Shown piece by piece: positions 25,901 to 40,900 of a stretch of DNA of 64,000 nucleotides. Under the pieces are notes generated by a model that saw nothing but the letters and a program-made list of their open reading frames with translations, was not told the DNA's origin and made no database searches. The stretch comes from Toxotes chatareus (taxonomy: Eukaryota; Chordata; Actinopteri; Toxotidae). Location of the stretch: positions 11,966,501-12,030,500 of the forward strand of contig CM028897.1 of the NCBI GenBank assembly GCA_016801885.1, written 5' to 3'. The stretch's first letter is position 1. Each line of letters starts with the position of its first letter. The translations under genes and the position numbers were made by a program.

Positions 25901-28900
25901 TATGACAAAATTTTTTGACTTTTTTTGCCGAAAAAAAGCGCCATACTATACTATATAGCGTTTTTTATGACATTTTGAGGTCGAAAAAATTTTTGACTTT
26001 TTTCCGAAAAAAACGCCATACTATACTATGGCGTTTTTTATGACATTTTGAGGCGAAAAAATTTTTTGACTTTTTGCCCGAAAAAAGCGCCATACTATAC
26101 TATGGCGTTTTTTTATGACATTTTGAGGCGAAAAAAATTTTTTGACTTTTTTGCCCGAAAAAAACGCCATACTATACTATAGCGTTTTTATGACATTTTG
26201 AGGTCGAAAAAAATTTTTGACTTTTTTGCCCGAAAAAAGCGCCATACTATACTATAGCGTTTTTTATGACATTTTGAGGTCGAAAAAATTTTTTGACTTT
26301 TTTGCCCGAAAAAAAGCGCCATACTATACTATAGCGTTTTTTATGACATTTTGAGGTGAAATTTTTTTTGACTTTTTTGCCGAAAAAAACGCCATACTAT
26401 ACTATACTATAGCGTTTTTATGACATTTTGAGGCCGAAAAACTATTTTTTGACTTTTTGCGAAAAAAAAAAAAAGCCAGCATATACTATACTATAGCGTT
26501 TTTATGACATTTTGGGCGAAAAAATTTTTTGACTTTTTTTTTGCCCGAAACGGCATATACTATACTATAGCGTTTTTTATGACATTTTGAGGCGAAAAAT
26601 TTTTTGACTTTTTTTTTGCCGAAAAAAGCGCCATACTATACTATGGCGTTTTTTATGACATTTTGAGGCGAAAAATTTTTTGACTTTTTTGCCGAAAAAA
26701 GCGCCATACTATACTATAGCGTTTTTTATGACATTTTGAGGTCGAAAAAATTTTTTGACTTTTTTGCCCGAAAAAGCGCCATACTATACTATGAGCGTTT
26801 TTTATGACATTTGAGGGCGAAAAAAATTTTTGACTTTTTTTGCCGAAAAAAAGCGCCATACTATACTATGGCGTTTTTTATGACATTTTGAGGCGAAAAA
26901 TTTTTTGACTTTTTTGCGAAAAAAGCGCCATACTATACTATGGCGTTTTTATGACATTTTGAATCGAAAAAAAATTTTATACTATACATACTATACGCGT
27001 TTTTTATGACATTTTGAGGCGAAAAATTTTTTTGACTTTTTTGCCCGATTTTGCGCCATACTATACTATAGCGTTTTTTATGACATTTTGAGGTCGAAAA
27101 AATTTTTGACTTTTTTGCCCGAAAAAAGCGCCATACTATACTATAGCGTTTTTTATGACATTTTGAGGCGAAAAAAATTTTTTGACTTTTTTGCCCGAAA
27201 AAAGCGGCATACTATACTATAGCGTTTTTATGACATTTTGAGGTCGAAAAAAATTTTTGACTTTTTTTTGCCCGAAAAAAGCGCCATACTATACTATGGC
27301 GTTTTTTATGACATTTGAGGGCGAAAAATTTTTTTGACTTTTTTTGTCCGAAAAAGCGCCATACTATACTATGGCGTTTTTTTTATGACATTTTGAGGCG
27401 AAAAAAATTTTTGACTTTTTTGCCCGAAAAAAGCGCCATACTATACTATGGCGTTTTTTATGACATTTTGAGGCGAAAAAAACTTTTTTTGAATTTTTTT
27501 ATACTATGGCGTTTTTTATGACAAAGGCGAAAAATTTTTGACTATACTATACTATGGCGTTTTTTTATGACATTTGAGGCGAAAAAATTTTTTGACTTTT
27601 TGCCCGAAAAAAAGCATACATACTATACTATGAGCGTTTTTTATGACATTTTGAGGTCGAAACTTTTTTTGACTTTTTTGCCGAAAAAAGCGCCATACTA
27701 TACTATAGCGTTTTTATGACATTTTGAGGCGAAATTTTTTTTGACTTTTTTTTGCCCGAAAAAGCGCCATACTATACTATAGCGTTTTTTATGACATTTT
27801 GAGGTCGAAAAATTTTTTGACTTTTTTTTGCCCGAAAAAAGCGCCATACTATACTATGGCGTTTTTTATGACATTTGAGGCGAAAAAATTTTTTGACTTT
27901 TTTGCCGAAAAAAAAGCGCCATACTATACTATATAGCGTTTTTTATGACATTTTGAGGCGAAAAATTTTTTGACTTTTTTGCCCGAAAGCGCCATACTAT
28001 ACTATGGCGACATTTTTTTATGACATTTGAGGCGAAAAATTTTTTTTTTTGACTTTTTTGACCGAAAAAATTTTTGACTTTATACTATACTATACTATTT
28101 TTTATGACATTTTGAGGCGAAAAAAATTTTGACTTTTTTTGCCGAAAAAAAGCGCGCCATACTATACTATAGCGTTTTTTATGACATTTTGAGTCGAAAA
28201 AAATTTTTGACTTTTTGCCCGAAAAAAGCGCCATACTATACTATGGCGTTTTTATGACATTTTGAGGTTTTGAAAAATTTTTTTTGACTTTTTTTGTCCG
28301 ACTTTTTGCGCCATACTATACTATGGCGTTTTTTATGACATTTTGAGGCGAAAAATTTTTTGACTTTTTGCCCGAAAAAAGCGCCATACTATACTATGGC
28401 GTTTTTTATGACATTTTGAGTCGAAAAAAATTTTTTGACTTTTTTGCCCGAAAAAAAGCGCCATACTATACTATAGCGTTTTTTTATGACATTTTGAGGC
28501 GAATTTTTTTTTGACTTTTTTTGAAAAAAGCGCCATACTATACTATGGCGTTTTTTATGACATTTACTATACTATAGCGTTTTTATGGCGTTTTTATGAC
28601 ATTTTGAGGTCGAAAAAAATTTTTGACTTTTTTGCCGAAAAAAACGCCATACTATACTATGGCGTTTTTATGACATTTTGAGGCGAAAAAAATTTTTGAC
28701 TTTTTGCCCGAAAAAAGCAGCCATACTATACTATGCGCGTTTTTATGACATTTTGAGGCGAAAAATTTTTTTGACTTTTTTTGCCGATTTTGCAGCATAT
28801 ACTATACTATGGCGTTTTTTATGACATTTGAGGGCGAAAAAATTTTTGACTTTTTTGCCCGAAAAAGCAGCCATACTATACTATAGCGTTTTTATGACAT

Positions 28901-31900
28901 TTGAGGCGCGAAAAAAAATTTTGACTTTTTTTTGTCCGAAAAAAGCATATACTATACTATGGCGTTTTTATGACATTTTGAGGTCGAAAAATTTTTTTTT
29001 TTTTTTTTGCCCGAAAAAAGCGCCATACTATACTATGACATTTTTTTTTATGACATTTTGAGGCGAAAAAATTTTTTGACTTTTTTTGCCCGAAAAAAGC
29101 GCCATACTATACTATGGCGTTTTTTTATGACATTTTGAGGTCGAAAAAAATTTTTGACTTTTTTTGCCCGAAAAAAAGCGCCATACTATACTATAGCGTT
29201 TTTTATGACATTTTGAGGTCGAAAAATTTTTTGACTTTTTTGCCCGAAAAAAGCGCCATACTATACTATACTATACTATGGCATTTTTTATGACATTTTT
29301 TGACTTTTTGAAAAATACTATTTTGACTTTTTTGACATTTGAGGCCGAAAAAAACTTTTTGCCCATACTATACTATGGCGTTTTTTTATGACATTTTGAG
29401 GCCGAAAAAATTTTTGACTTTTTTGCCGAAAAAAAAACGCCATACTATACTATATATGCGTTTTTTTTATGACATTTTGAGGCGAAAAAATTTTTGACTT
29501 TTTTTTGAGAAAAAAAGCGCCATACTATACTATGGCGTTTTTTATGACATTTGAGGTCGAAAAATTTTTTGACTTTTTTGCCCGAAAAAAGCGCTATACT
29601 ATACTATGGCGTTTTTTATGACATTTTGAGGCGAAAAAATTTTTTGACTTTTTTTGCCGAAAAAAGCGCCATACTATACTATAGCGTTTTTTATGACATT
29701 TTGAGGCGAAAAAAAATTTTGACTTTTTTGCCGAAAAAAGCGCCATACTATACTATAGCGTTTTTTATGACATTTTGAGGCCGAAAATTTTTTGACTTTT
29801 TTGCCCGAAAAAAGCGCGCCATACTATACTATGGCGTTTTTTTTATGACATTTTGAGGTCGAAAATTTTTTTGACTTTTTTGCCGAAAAAATTTTGGCAG
29901 CATATACTATACTATGGCGTTTTTTATGACATTTTGAGGCGAAAATTTTTTTGACTTTTTTGCCCGAAAAAAAGCGCATACTATACTATGGCTTTTTTTA
30001 TGACATTTTGAGGTCGAAAAAAAAATTTTGACTTTTTTTTGCGCCATACTATACTAAAAAAAATTTTTGGCGAAAATTTTTATACATACTATACTATATA
30101 GCGTTTTTTATGACATTTTGAGGCGAAAAAATTTTTGACTTTTGACTTTTTTTGCCATACTATACTATGGCATACTATGACTATGAGGCGATTTTTTATG
30201 ACTTTTTGAGGCGCCATAAAAACTATTTTTTTTTTTTTGCCGAAAATTTTTTTGATTTTACTATACTATACTATACTATTTTTATGACATTTTGAGGCGA
30301 AAAATTTTTTGACTTTTTTTGCCCGAAAAAAGCGCCATACTATACTATAGCGTTTTTATGACATTTTGAGGTCGAAAAAATTTTTTGACTTTTTTGCCCG
30401 AAAAAGCGCCATACTATACTATGGCGTTTTTATGACATTTTGAGGCGAAATTTTTTTTTGACTTTTTTTGCCCGAAAAAGCGCCATACTATACTATGGCG
30501 TTTTTTATGACATTTGAGGTCGAAAAATTTTTTGACTTTTTTGATTTTGCACATACTATACTATGGCGTTTTTTTTATGACATTTGAGGCCGAACTTTTT
30601 TTTGACTTTTTTTGCCGATTTGACTATACTATCTATATGCGCGTTTTTATGACATTTTGAGGCGAAAAAATTTTTTGACTTTTTTGCCGAAAAAAAAAAA
30701 GCGCCATACTATACTATAGCGTTTTTTATGACATTTTGAGGTCGAAAAATTTTTTTTTGCCGATTTTGGCATATTTTTTTGACCGAGGCGAAAAAGCGCC
30801 ATACTATACTATACTATAGCGTTTTTATGACATTTTGAGGCGAAAATTTTTTTTTGACTTTTTTTGCCCGAAAAAAGCGCCATACTATACTATAGCGTTT
30901 TTATGACATTTTGAGGCGAAAAAAATTTTTTGACTTTTTTGCGAAAAAAGCGCCATACTATACTATGGCGTTTTTTATGACATTTTGAGGCGAAAAATTT
31001 TTTTGACTTTTTTTGCCGAAAAAAGCGCCATACTATACTATGGCGTTTTTTTATGACATTTGAGGCGAAAAAATTTTTGACTTTTTTTTTTTTTTGAAAA
31101 AAGCGCCATACTATACTATGGCTTTTTTATATGACTTTTTGAGGAAAAAAAAAATTTTGACTTTTTTTTGCCGACTATTTTTTTGGCGAAAAATTTTGAC
31201 TTTATACTATACTATGGCGTTTTTTTATGACATTTTGAGGCGAAAAATTTTTTGACTTTTTTGCCCGAAAAAAAGCGCCATACTATACTATGGCGTTTTT
31301 ATGACATTTTATGAAAAAATTTTTTGAGGTCGAAAAATTTTTTGACTATAGCGTTTTTTTATGACATTTGAGGCGAAAATTTTTATACTATTTATTTTTT
31401 ATAGCGTTTTTGATGACATTTTGAAAAATTTTTGACTTTTTTTGCCGAAAAAAGCGCCATACTATACTATGCGTTTTTTATGACATTTTGAGGGCGAAAA
31501 TTTTTTTGACTTTTTGCCCGAAAAAAAGCGCCATACTATACTATGGCGTTTTTATGACATTTGAGGGCGAAAATTTTTTTTGACTTTTTTTGCCCGAAAA
31601 AAAGCGCCATACTATACTATGGCGTTTTTTTTATGACATTTTGAGGCCGAAAAAATTTTTTGACTTTTTTGCCCGAAAAAAGCGCCATACTATACTATGG
31701 CGTTTTTTTTATGACATTTGAGGCGAAAAAATTTTTTGACTTTTTTGCCGATTTTGCGCATACTATACTATGGCGTTTTTATGACATTTTTTTTTGACTT
31801 TTTTGCCGAAGGCGCAAAAAATTTTTGACGTTTTTTTGACATTTTGAGGCCGAAAATTTTTTGACTTTTTTGTCCGGCATACTATACTATAGCGTTTTTT

Positions 31901-34900
31901 ATGACATTTTGAGGTCGAAAAAATTTTTGACTTTTTTGCCCGATTTGCGCCATACTATACTATAGCGTTTTTTTATGACATTTTTGGCGCGTTTTTTTTT
32001 TGACATTTTTTGCCCGAAAAAAATACTTTACTGACGTTTTTATGACATTTTGAGGTCGAAAATTTTTGACTTTTTTGCCCGAAAAAAGCATATACTATAC
32101 TATAGCGTTTTTTATGACATTTGAGGCGAAAAAATTTTTGACTTTTTTTGCCCGAAAAAGCATACTATACTATGGCGTTTTTATGACATTTTGAGGTCGA
32201 AAAATTTTTTGACTTTTTTGCCGAAAAAAAGCCATACTATACTATGGCGTTTTTTTTATGACATTTGAGGTCGAAAAAATTTTTTGACTTTTTTGCCCGA
32301 AAAAAAAGCGCCATACTATACTATAGCGGCGTTTTTATGACATTTGAGGCGAAAAATTTTTGACTTTTTTGTCCGAAAAAGCGCCATACTATACTATGGC
32401 GTTTTTTTATGACATTTTGAGGCGAAAAATTTTTGACTTTGACGATTTTTACATTTTGCCGTTTTTTATGACATTTGATACGAAATATTATGACTTTTTT
32501 TTTATGACATTTATACTATTTGCGTTTTTAAAACATTTTTTTTTTTTTTTGACTTTTTGCCCGAAAAAGCGCCATACTATACTATAGCGTTTTTATGACA
32601 TTTTGAGGTCGAAAATTTTTTTTTGACTTTTTGCCCGAAAAAGCGCCATACTATACTATGGCGTTTTTATGACATTTTGAGGCGAAAAAATTTTGACTTT
32701 TTTTTGCCGAAAAAAAAAGCGCCATACTATACTATGGCGTTTTTTATGACATTTTGAGGCGAAAAAATTTTTTGACTTTTTTGCCGAAAAAAGCGCCATA
32801 CTATACTATAGCGTTTTTATGACATTTTGAGTCGAAAAAATTTTTTTTTTTTTTGTCCGATGAAAACATATACTATATACTATGGCGTTTTTATGACATT
32901 TTGAGGCGAAAATTTTTGACTTTTTTTTGCCCGAAAAAAGCGCCATACTATACTATGGCGTTTTTATGACATTTTGAGTCGAAAAATTTTTTGACTTTTT
33001 TTGCCCGAAAAAAAGCGCCATACTATACTATAGCGTTTTTATGACATTTTGAGGCGAAAAAATTTTTTTGACTTTTTTTGCCGAAAAAAAGCGCCATACT
33101 ATACTATGGCGTTTTTTATGACATTTTGGTCGAAAAATTTTTTTTTTTTTGCCCGAAAAAAAACGCCATACTATACTATGGCGTTTTTTATGACATTTTG
33201 AGGCGAAAATTTTTTGACTTTTTGCCCGATTTTTTTACTATACTATGGCGTTTTTTATGACGAAAAAAATTTTTTTTTTTTTTTACGCATATATACTATG
33301 GCGTTTTTTATGACATTTGAGGCGAAAAAAAAATTTTTTGACTTTTTTGCCCGAAAAAAGCGCCATACTATACTATGGCGTTTTTTATGACATTTTGAGG
33401 CGAAAAAATTTTTTGACTTTTTTTGCCGAAAAAAGCGCCATACTATACTATGGCGTTTTTATGACATTTTGAGGCGAAAAATTTTTTTTGACTTTTTTTG
33501 CCCGAAAAAAGCGCCATACTATACTATGGCGTTTTTTGACATTTTGAGGCGAAAAAAATTTTTGACTTTTTTTGCGAAAAAAAAGCATACTATACTATAT
33601 GAGCGTTTTTTATGACATTTTGAAAAAAATTTTTTTTTGACTTTTTTTGAAAAAGCGCCATACTATACTATGGCGTTTTTATGACATTTTGAGTCGAAAA
33701 TTTTTTTTTGACTTTTTTTCCGCCCGAAAAAAAGCGCCATACTATACTATGGCGTTTTTTATGACATTTTTGAGGCGAAAAAAATTTTGACTTTTTTGCC
33801 CGAAAAAAAGCATACTATACTATATATTTTTTATGACATTTTGAGGTTTTTTTATGACTTTTTGAGAAAAAAAAATACTATTTTGACGTTTTTTATGACA
33901 AAAAGCGAAATACTATTTTGACTTTATGGCGTTTTTTATGAGCGTTTTTATGACATTTTGAGGCGAAAAAATTTTTTGACTTTTTTGCCGAAAAAAGCGC
34001 CATACTATACTATGGCGTTTTTTATGACATTTTGAGGGCGAAAAAATTTTTGACTTTTTTGCCCGAAAAAGCGCCATACTATACTATGGCGTTTTTTATG
34101 ACATTTTGAGGTCGAAAAATTTTTTTGACTTTTTTTGCCGAAAAAAGCGCCATACTATACTACTAGGCGTTTTTATGACATTATACTATTGACTTTTTTT
34201 ATGACATTTTTTGAGGCGAAAAATTTTTGACTTTTTTTGCCCGAAAAAAGCAGCACTTTTTTACTATACTATATATACTATACTATTTTATGACATTTGA
34301 GTCGAAAAATTTTTGACTTTTTTGCCCGAAAAAAGCGCCATACTATACTATGGCGTTTTTATGACATTTTGAGGTCGAAAAAAATTTTGACTTTTTTTTT
34401 TGCCCGAAAAAAGCGCCATACTATACTATAGCGTTTTTTTTATGACATTTTGAGGTCGAAAAAAAATTTTTTGACTTTTTTCCGATTTTGAAAAAAGCGC
34501 CATACTATACTATGGCGTTTTTTATGACATTTTGAGGGAAAAAATTTTTGACTTTTTTTGCCCGAAAAAAGCGCCATACTATACTATAGCGTTTTTTATG
34601 ACATTTTGAGGTCGAAAAAATTTTTTGACTTTTTTTGCCGAAAAAAAGCGCCATACTATACTATAGCGTTTTTATGACATTTTGAGGCGAAAAAATTTTT
34701 GACTTTTTTTGAAAATTTTGGCGCCATACTATACTATGGCGTTTTTATGACATTTTGAGGTGAAAAATTTTTTTTGACTTTTTGCCGAAAAAAGCGCATA
34801 CTATACTATGGCGTTTTTATGACGTTTTTTTGACTTTTTTTTGCCCCGATTTTGGGCCATACTATAATGGCGTTTTTTTTTTGACATTTTGAGGCGAAAA

Positions 34901-37900
34901 TTTTTTGACTTTTTTGCCCGAAAAAGCGCCATACTATACTATGGCGTTTTTTATGACATTTTGAGGTCGAAAATTTTTTGACTTTTTTTTGCCGAAAAAA
35001 TTTTGACATACTATACTATATACTATGGCGTTTTTTTATGACATTTGAGGCGAAAATTTTTTTTGACTTTTTGCCCGAAAAAAGCGCCATACTATACTAT
35101 GGCGTTTTTTATGACATTTTGAGGCGAAAAAATTTTTGACTTTTTTGCCCGAAAAAAGCATATACTATACTATAGCGTTTTTTATGACATTTTGAGGCGA
35201 AAAAAAATTTTTGACTTTTTTGCCCGATTTTGCGCATATACTATACTATGATTTTTTTTATGACATTTTGAGGTCGAAAAAAATTTTTTGACTTTTTTGC
35301 CCGAAAAAAGCGCCATACTATACTATGGCGTTTTTTATGACATTTTGAGGTCGAAAAAAATTTTGACTTTTTTGCCCGAAAAGCGCCATACTATACTATG
35401 GCGTTTTTATGACATTTTGGGCGAAAAAATTTTTGACTTTTTTGCCCGATTTTGACATTTATACTATAAGCGTTTTTTTGACATTTTGAGGCCGAAAAAA
35501 ACTTTTTTTGCGCCATACTATACTACTATGGCGTTTTTTATGACATTTTGAGGCGAAAAAATTTTTGACTTTTTGCCCGAAAAAAAAGCCATACTATATA
35601 TATGCGTTTTTTATGACATTTGAGGCGAAAAAATTTTTTGACTTTTTGCCCGAAAAAGCCATACTATACTATGGCGTTTTATACTATACTATAGCATTTT
35701 TTTTATTTTTGAGGCGAAGCGTTTTTTGACTTTTTTTGCCGAAAAAAGCATATACTATACTATGGCGTTTTTATGACATTTGAGTCGAAAAATTTTTTGA
35801 CTTTTTTGCCCGAATTTTTTGCCATACTATACTATGGCGTTTTTTATGACATTTTGAGGCGAAAAAATTTTTTGACTTTTTTGCCGAAAAAAAAGCGCCA
35901 TACTATACTATGGCGTTTTTTTATGACATTTTGAGGCGAAACTTTTTTTGACTTTTTTTGCCGAAAAAAAGCAGCCATACTATACTATGGCGTTTTTTAT
36001 GACATTTTGAGGTCGAAAAATTTTGATTTTTTTTGACTTTTTTTGCCCGAAAAAACATAGCGCCATACTATACTATAGCGTTTTTATGACATTTTGAGGC
36101 GAAAAATTTTTTGACTTTTTTGCCCGAAAAAGCGCCATACTATACTATGGCGTTTTTTATGACATTTTGGTCGAAAAATTTTTTTGAAAAAAAGCATATA
36201 TTTTTGACGTTTTTTGACATTTGAGGCCGAAAAAATTTTTTGACTTTTATACTATACTATGGCGTTTTTTATGACATTTTGAGGCGAAAAAATTTTTTGA
36301 CTTTTTTTGCCGAAAAAAGCGCCATACTATATACATGCGTTTTTTATGACATTTTGAGGTCGAAAAATTTTTTGACTTTTTTTTTGCCCGAAAAAAAGCG
36401 CCATACTATACTATGGCGTTTTTTATGACATTTTGAGGTCGAAAAAAATTTTGACTTTTTTGCCGAAAAAAAGCCCATACTATACTATGGCGTTTTTATG
36501 ACATTTTGGCGAAAAATTTTTTTTTTATGCGCCATACTATACTGGCGTTTTTTTGACAGGTCGAAAAAAATTTTTTTGACTTTTTTTTTTCCGAGCGTTT
36601 TTTGACAAGGGCGCCATACTATACTATGGCGTTTTTTATGACATTTTGAGGTCGAAAAAATTTTTGACTTTTTTTGCCCGAAAAAAGCGCCATACTATAC
36701 TATGGCGTTTTTTTATGACATTTTGAGGTCGAAAAAATTTTTTTGACTTTTTTGCCCGAAAAAAAGCGCCATACTATACTATAGCGTTTTTTATGACATT
36801 TTGAGGTCGAAAAAATTTTTTTTGACTTTTTTTTGCCGATTTTGACGCCATACTATACTATGGCGTTTTTTTATGACATTTTGAGGTCGAAAAAAATTTT
36901 TTTTTGACTTTTTTGCCCGAAAAAAGCGCCATACTATACTATGGCGTTTTTTTATGACATTTTGAGGCGAAAATTTTTTGACTTTTTTTGCCCGAAAAGC
37001 GCCATACTATACTATGGCGCGTTTTTATGACATTTTGAGGCGAAAAATTTTTGACTTTTTTGCCCGATTTTGCGCCATACTATACTATGGCGTTTTTTTA
37101 TGACATTTTGAGGTCGAAAAAATTTTTTTTTTTTTTTTTGCCCGAAAAAAGCGCCATACTATACTATAGCGTTTTTTATGACATTTTGAGGTCGAAATTT
37201 TTTTGACTTTTTTTGCCGAAAAAAGCCATACTATACTATAGCGTTTTTATGACTTTGAGGCGAAAATTTTTTTGACTTTTTTATGACATTTTGAGCCATA
37301 CTAAATTTTTTTGACATTTTGAGGCCGAAAAAAATTTTTGACTTTTTGCCGAAAAAAGCCATACTATACTATGGCGTTTTTTATGACATTTGAGGCGAAA
37401 ATTTTTTTTGACTTTTTTGCCGAAAAAAAAGCTATACTATACTATACTATGGCGTTTTTATTTTTTATGACTATGGCGTTTTTTGAGGCGAAAAAAAATT
37501 TGACTTTTGCCCGAAAAAAAGCAGCATACTATACTATGACTTTTTTTTATGACATTTTGAGGCGAAATTTTTTTGACTTTTTTTGCGAATACATATACTA
37601 TAGCGTTTTTATGACATTTTGAGGTCGAAAAATTTTTTTGACTTTTTGCCCGAAAAAGCGCCATACTATACTATGGCGTTTTTTATGACATTTTGAGGTC
37701 GAAAAATTTTTTTTGACTTTTTGCCCGAAAAAACGCTATATACTATACTATGGCGTTTTTTATGACATTTTGAGTCGATTTTTTTTTTGACTTTTTGCCC
37801 GAAAAAAGCAGCTATACTATACTATGGCGTTTTTTTATGACATTTTGAGGTCGAAAATTTTTTTGACTTTTTTGCCGAAAAAAGCAGCATACTATACTAT

Positions 37901-40900
37901 GGCGTTTTTTTTATGACATTTTGAGGCGAAAAATTTTTTTTTTTTTTTTTGCCCGAAAAAAGCGCCATACTATACTATAGCGTTTTTTATGACATTTTGA
38001 GTCGAAAATTTTTTTGACTTTTTTGCCCGAAAAAAAGCGCCATACTATACTATGGCGTTTTTTTATGACATTTTGAGGTCGAAAAAAATTTTTTGACTTT
38101 TTTTGCCGAAAAAAGCGCCATACTATACTATAGCGTTTTTTATGACATTTTTTGAGGCGAAAAAATTTTTTGACTTTTTTGCCGAAAAAAAGCATACTAT
38201 ACTATACTATACTATGAGCGTTTTTTATGACATTTTTGGCGAAAAAATTTTTGACTTTTTTGTCGAAAAAAAAACGCCATACTATACTATACTATTTTTT
38301 TATGACATTTTGAGGCGAAAATTTTTGACTTTTTTTTGCGAAAAAGCGCCATACTATACTATAGCATTTTTTTTATGACATTTTGGTCGAAAAAATTTTT
38401 TGACTTTTTTGCCCGATTTTGCGCATACTATACTATGGCGTTTTTTATGACATTTGAGGTCGAAAAATTTTTTTTGACTTTTTTGCCGATTTTGGCGCCA
38501 TACTATACTATGGCGTTTTTTTTATGACATTTTGAGGCGAAAAATTTTTTGACTTTTTTGCGAAAAAAACGCCATACTATACTATACGTTTTTTTTATAT
38601 GGGCGTTTTTTATGACTTTTTTGAAAAAAGCAGTCATACTATACTATGGCGTTTTTTTGACTTTTTTTTTGGCCGAAAAAATTTTTTTGACTTTTTTGCC
38701 CGAAAAAAAAGCGCCATACTATACTATAGCGTTTTTTTATGACATTTTGAGGCGAAAAAAAACTATTTTTTGACGAAAAATTTTTTTATACTATGGCGTT
38801 TTTATGACATTTTGAGGTCGAAAAATTTTTGACTTTTTGTGCCCATACTATACTATACTATACTATGGCGTTTTTATGACATTTTGAGGCGAAAAAATTT
38901 TTTGACTTTTTTGCCCGAAAAAGCGCCATACTATACTATAGCGTTTTTTTTTATGACATTTTGAGGCGAAAATTTTTTTTTGACTTTTTTGCCCGAAAAA
39001 AAGCGCCATACTATACTATGGCGTTTTTTATGACATTTTTGAGGCGAAAAAATTTTTTGACTTTTTGCCGAAAAAAACGCCATACTATACTATGGCGTTT
39101 TTTATGACATTTGAGGTCGAAAAATTTTTTGACTTTTTTGCCCGAAAAAAGCGCCATACTATACTATGGCGTTTTTTATGACATTTGAGGCGAAAAAAAA
39201 ATTTTTTGACTTTTTGCCCGAAAAAGCGCCATACTATACTATAGCGTTTTTTATGACATTTTGAGGCGAAAAAAATTTTTGACTTTTTTTTTTTTGCCCG
39301 AAAAAAGCGCCATACTATACTATGGCGTTTTTATGACATTTTGAGGCGAAAAAATTTTTTTTTTTTTTGCCGAAAAAAAAGCGCCATACTATACTATGGC
39401 GTTTTTTATGACATTTTGAGTCGAAAAATTTTTGACTTTTTGACTTTTTTTTGCCATACTATACTATGGCTATTTTATACTATTTTATAGCGTTTTTTGA
39501 CTTTTTGACATTTTGAGCGTTTTTTATGAAATTTTTTTGACTTTTTTTTGCCCGAAAAAAGCGCCATACTATACTATAGCGTTTTTATGACATTTTGAGG
39601 TCGAAAAAATTTTTTTGACTTTTTTGCCCGAAAAAAGCGCATATACTATACTATGGCGTTTTTTATGACATTTTGAGGCGAAAAAAAATTTTTGACTTTT
39701 TTGCCCGAAAAAAGCGCCATACTATACTATAGCGTTTTTTTTTATGACATTTTTGAGGTCGAAAAATTTTTTGACTTTTTTGCCCGAAAAAAGCGCCATA
39801 CTATACTATGGCGTTTTTTTATGACATTTTGAGGCGAAAAAATGGCGTTTTTTGATTTTGAGGTCGAAAAATTTTTTTTTTTGGCGAAAAAAGCGCCATA
39901 CTATACTATGGCGTTTTTTATGACATTTTGAGTCGAAAATTTTTTTTTTGACTTTTTTTTGCCCGATTTTGCGCCATACTATACTATGGCGTTTTTTTTA
40001 TGACATTTTGAGGCGAAAAAATTTTTTGACTTTTTTTTGCCGAAAAAAAGCATACTACTACTATAGCGTTTTTTTATGACATTTTGAGGTCGAAAAAATT
40101 TTTGACTTTTGCCCGAAAAAGCACGCCATACTATACTATGGCGTTTTATGTTTTTTTGATGATTTTGAGGCGTCGAAAATTTTTTTTGACGTTTTTTTGA
40201 CATGCCCGAAATTTTTGCGCCATACTACTATGGCGTTTTTTTATGACATTTTGAGGTCGAAAAATTTTTTTGACTTTTTTGCCCGAAAAAAGCAGCATAC
40301 TATACTATACGTTTTTATGACATTTTTTTTTGACTTTTTTGAAAAAAGGCCATACTATAAATGGCGTTTTTTTGACATTTTTCGAAAAAAATTTTGACTT
40401 TTTTTTGCATGCATACTATACTATAGCGTTTTTATGACATTTTGAGGGCGAAAAAATTTTTGACTTTTTTGCCCGAAAACAGCCATACTATACTATGGCG
40501 TTTTTTATGACATTTGAGGCGAAAAATTTTTTGACTTTTTTTGCCGAAAAAAGCGCCATACTATACTATGGCGTTTTTTTATGACATTTTGAGGTCGAAA
40601 AAAATTTTTTTTTTTTTGCCCGAAAAAAAAGCCATACTATACTATGGCGTTTTTTATGACATTTTGAGGTCGAACTTTTTTTGACTTTTTTTTTGCCCGA
40701 AAAAAGCGCCATACTATACTATGGCGTTTTTTATGACATTTTGAGGTCGAAAAAATTTTTGACTTTTTGCCGAAAAAGCAGCCATACTATACTATGGCGT
40801 TTTTTATGACATTTTGAGGTCGAAAATTTTTTTGACTTTTTTTGAAAAATTACATACTATACGTTTTTACTATAGCGTTTTTATGACATTTTGAGGGCGT

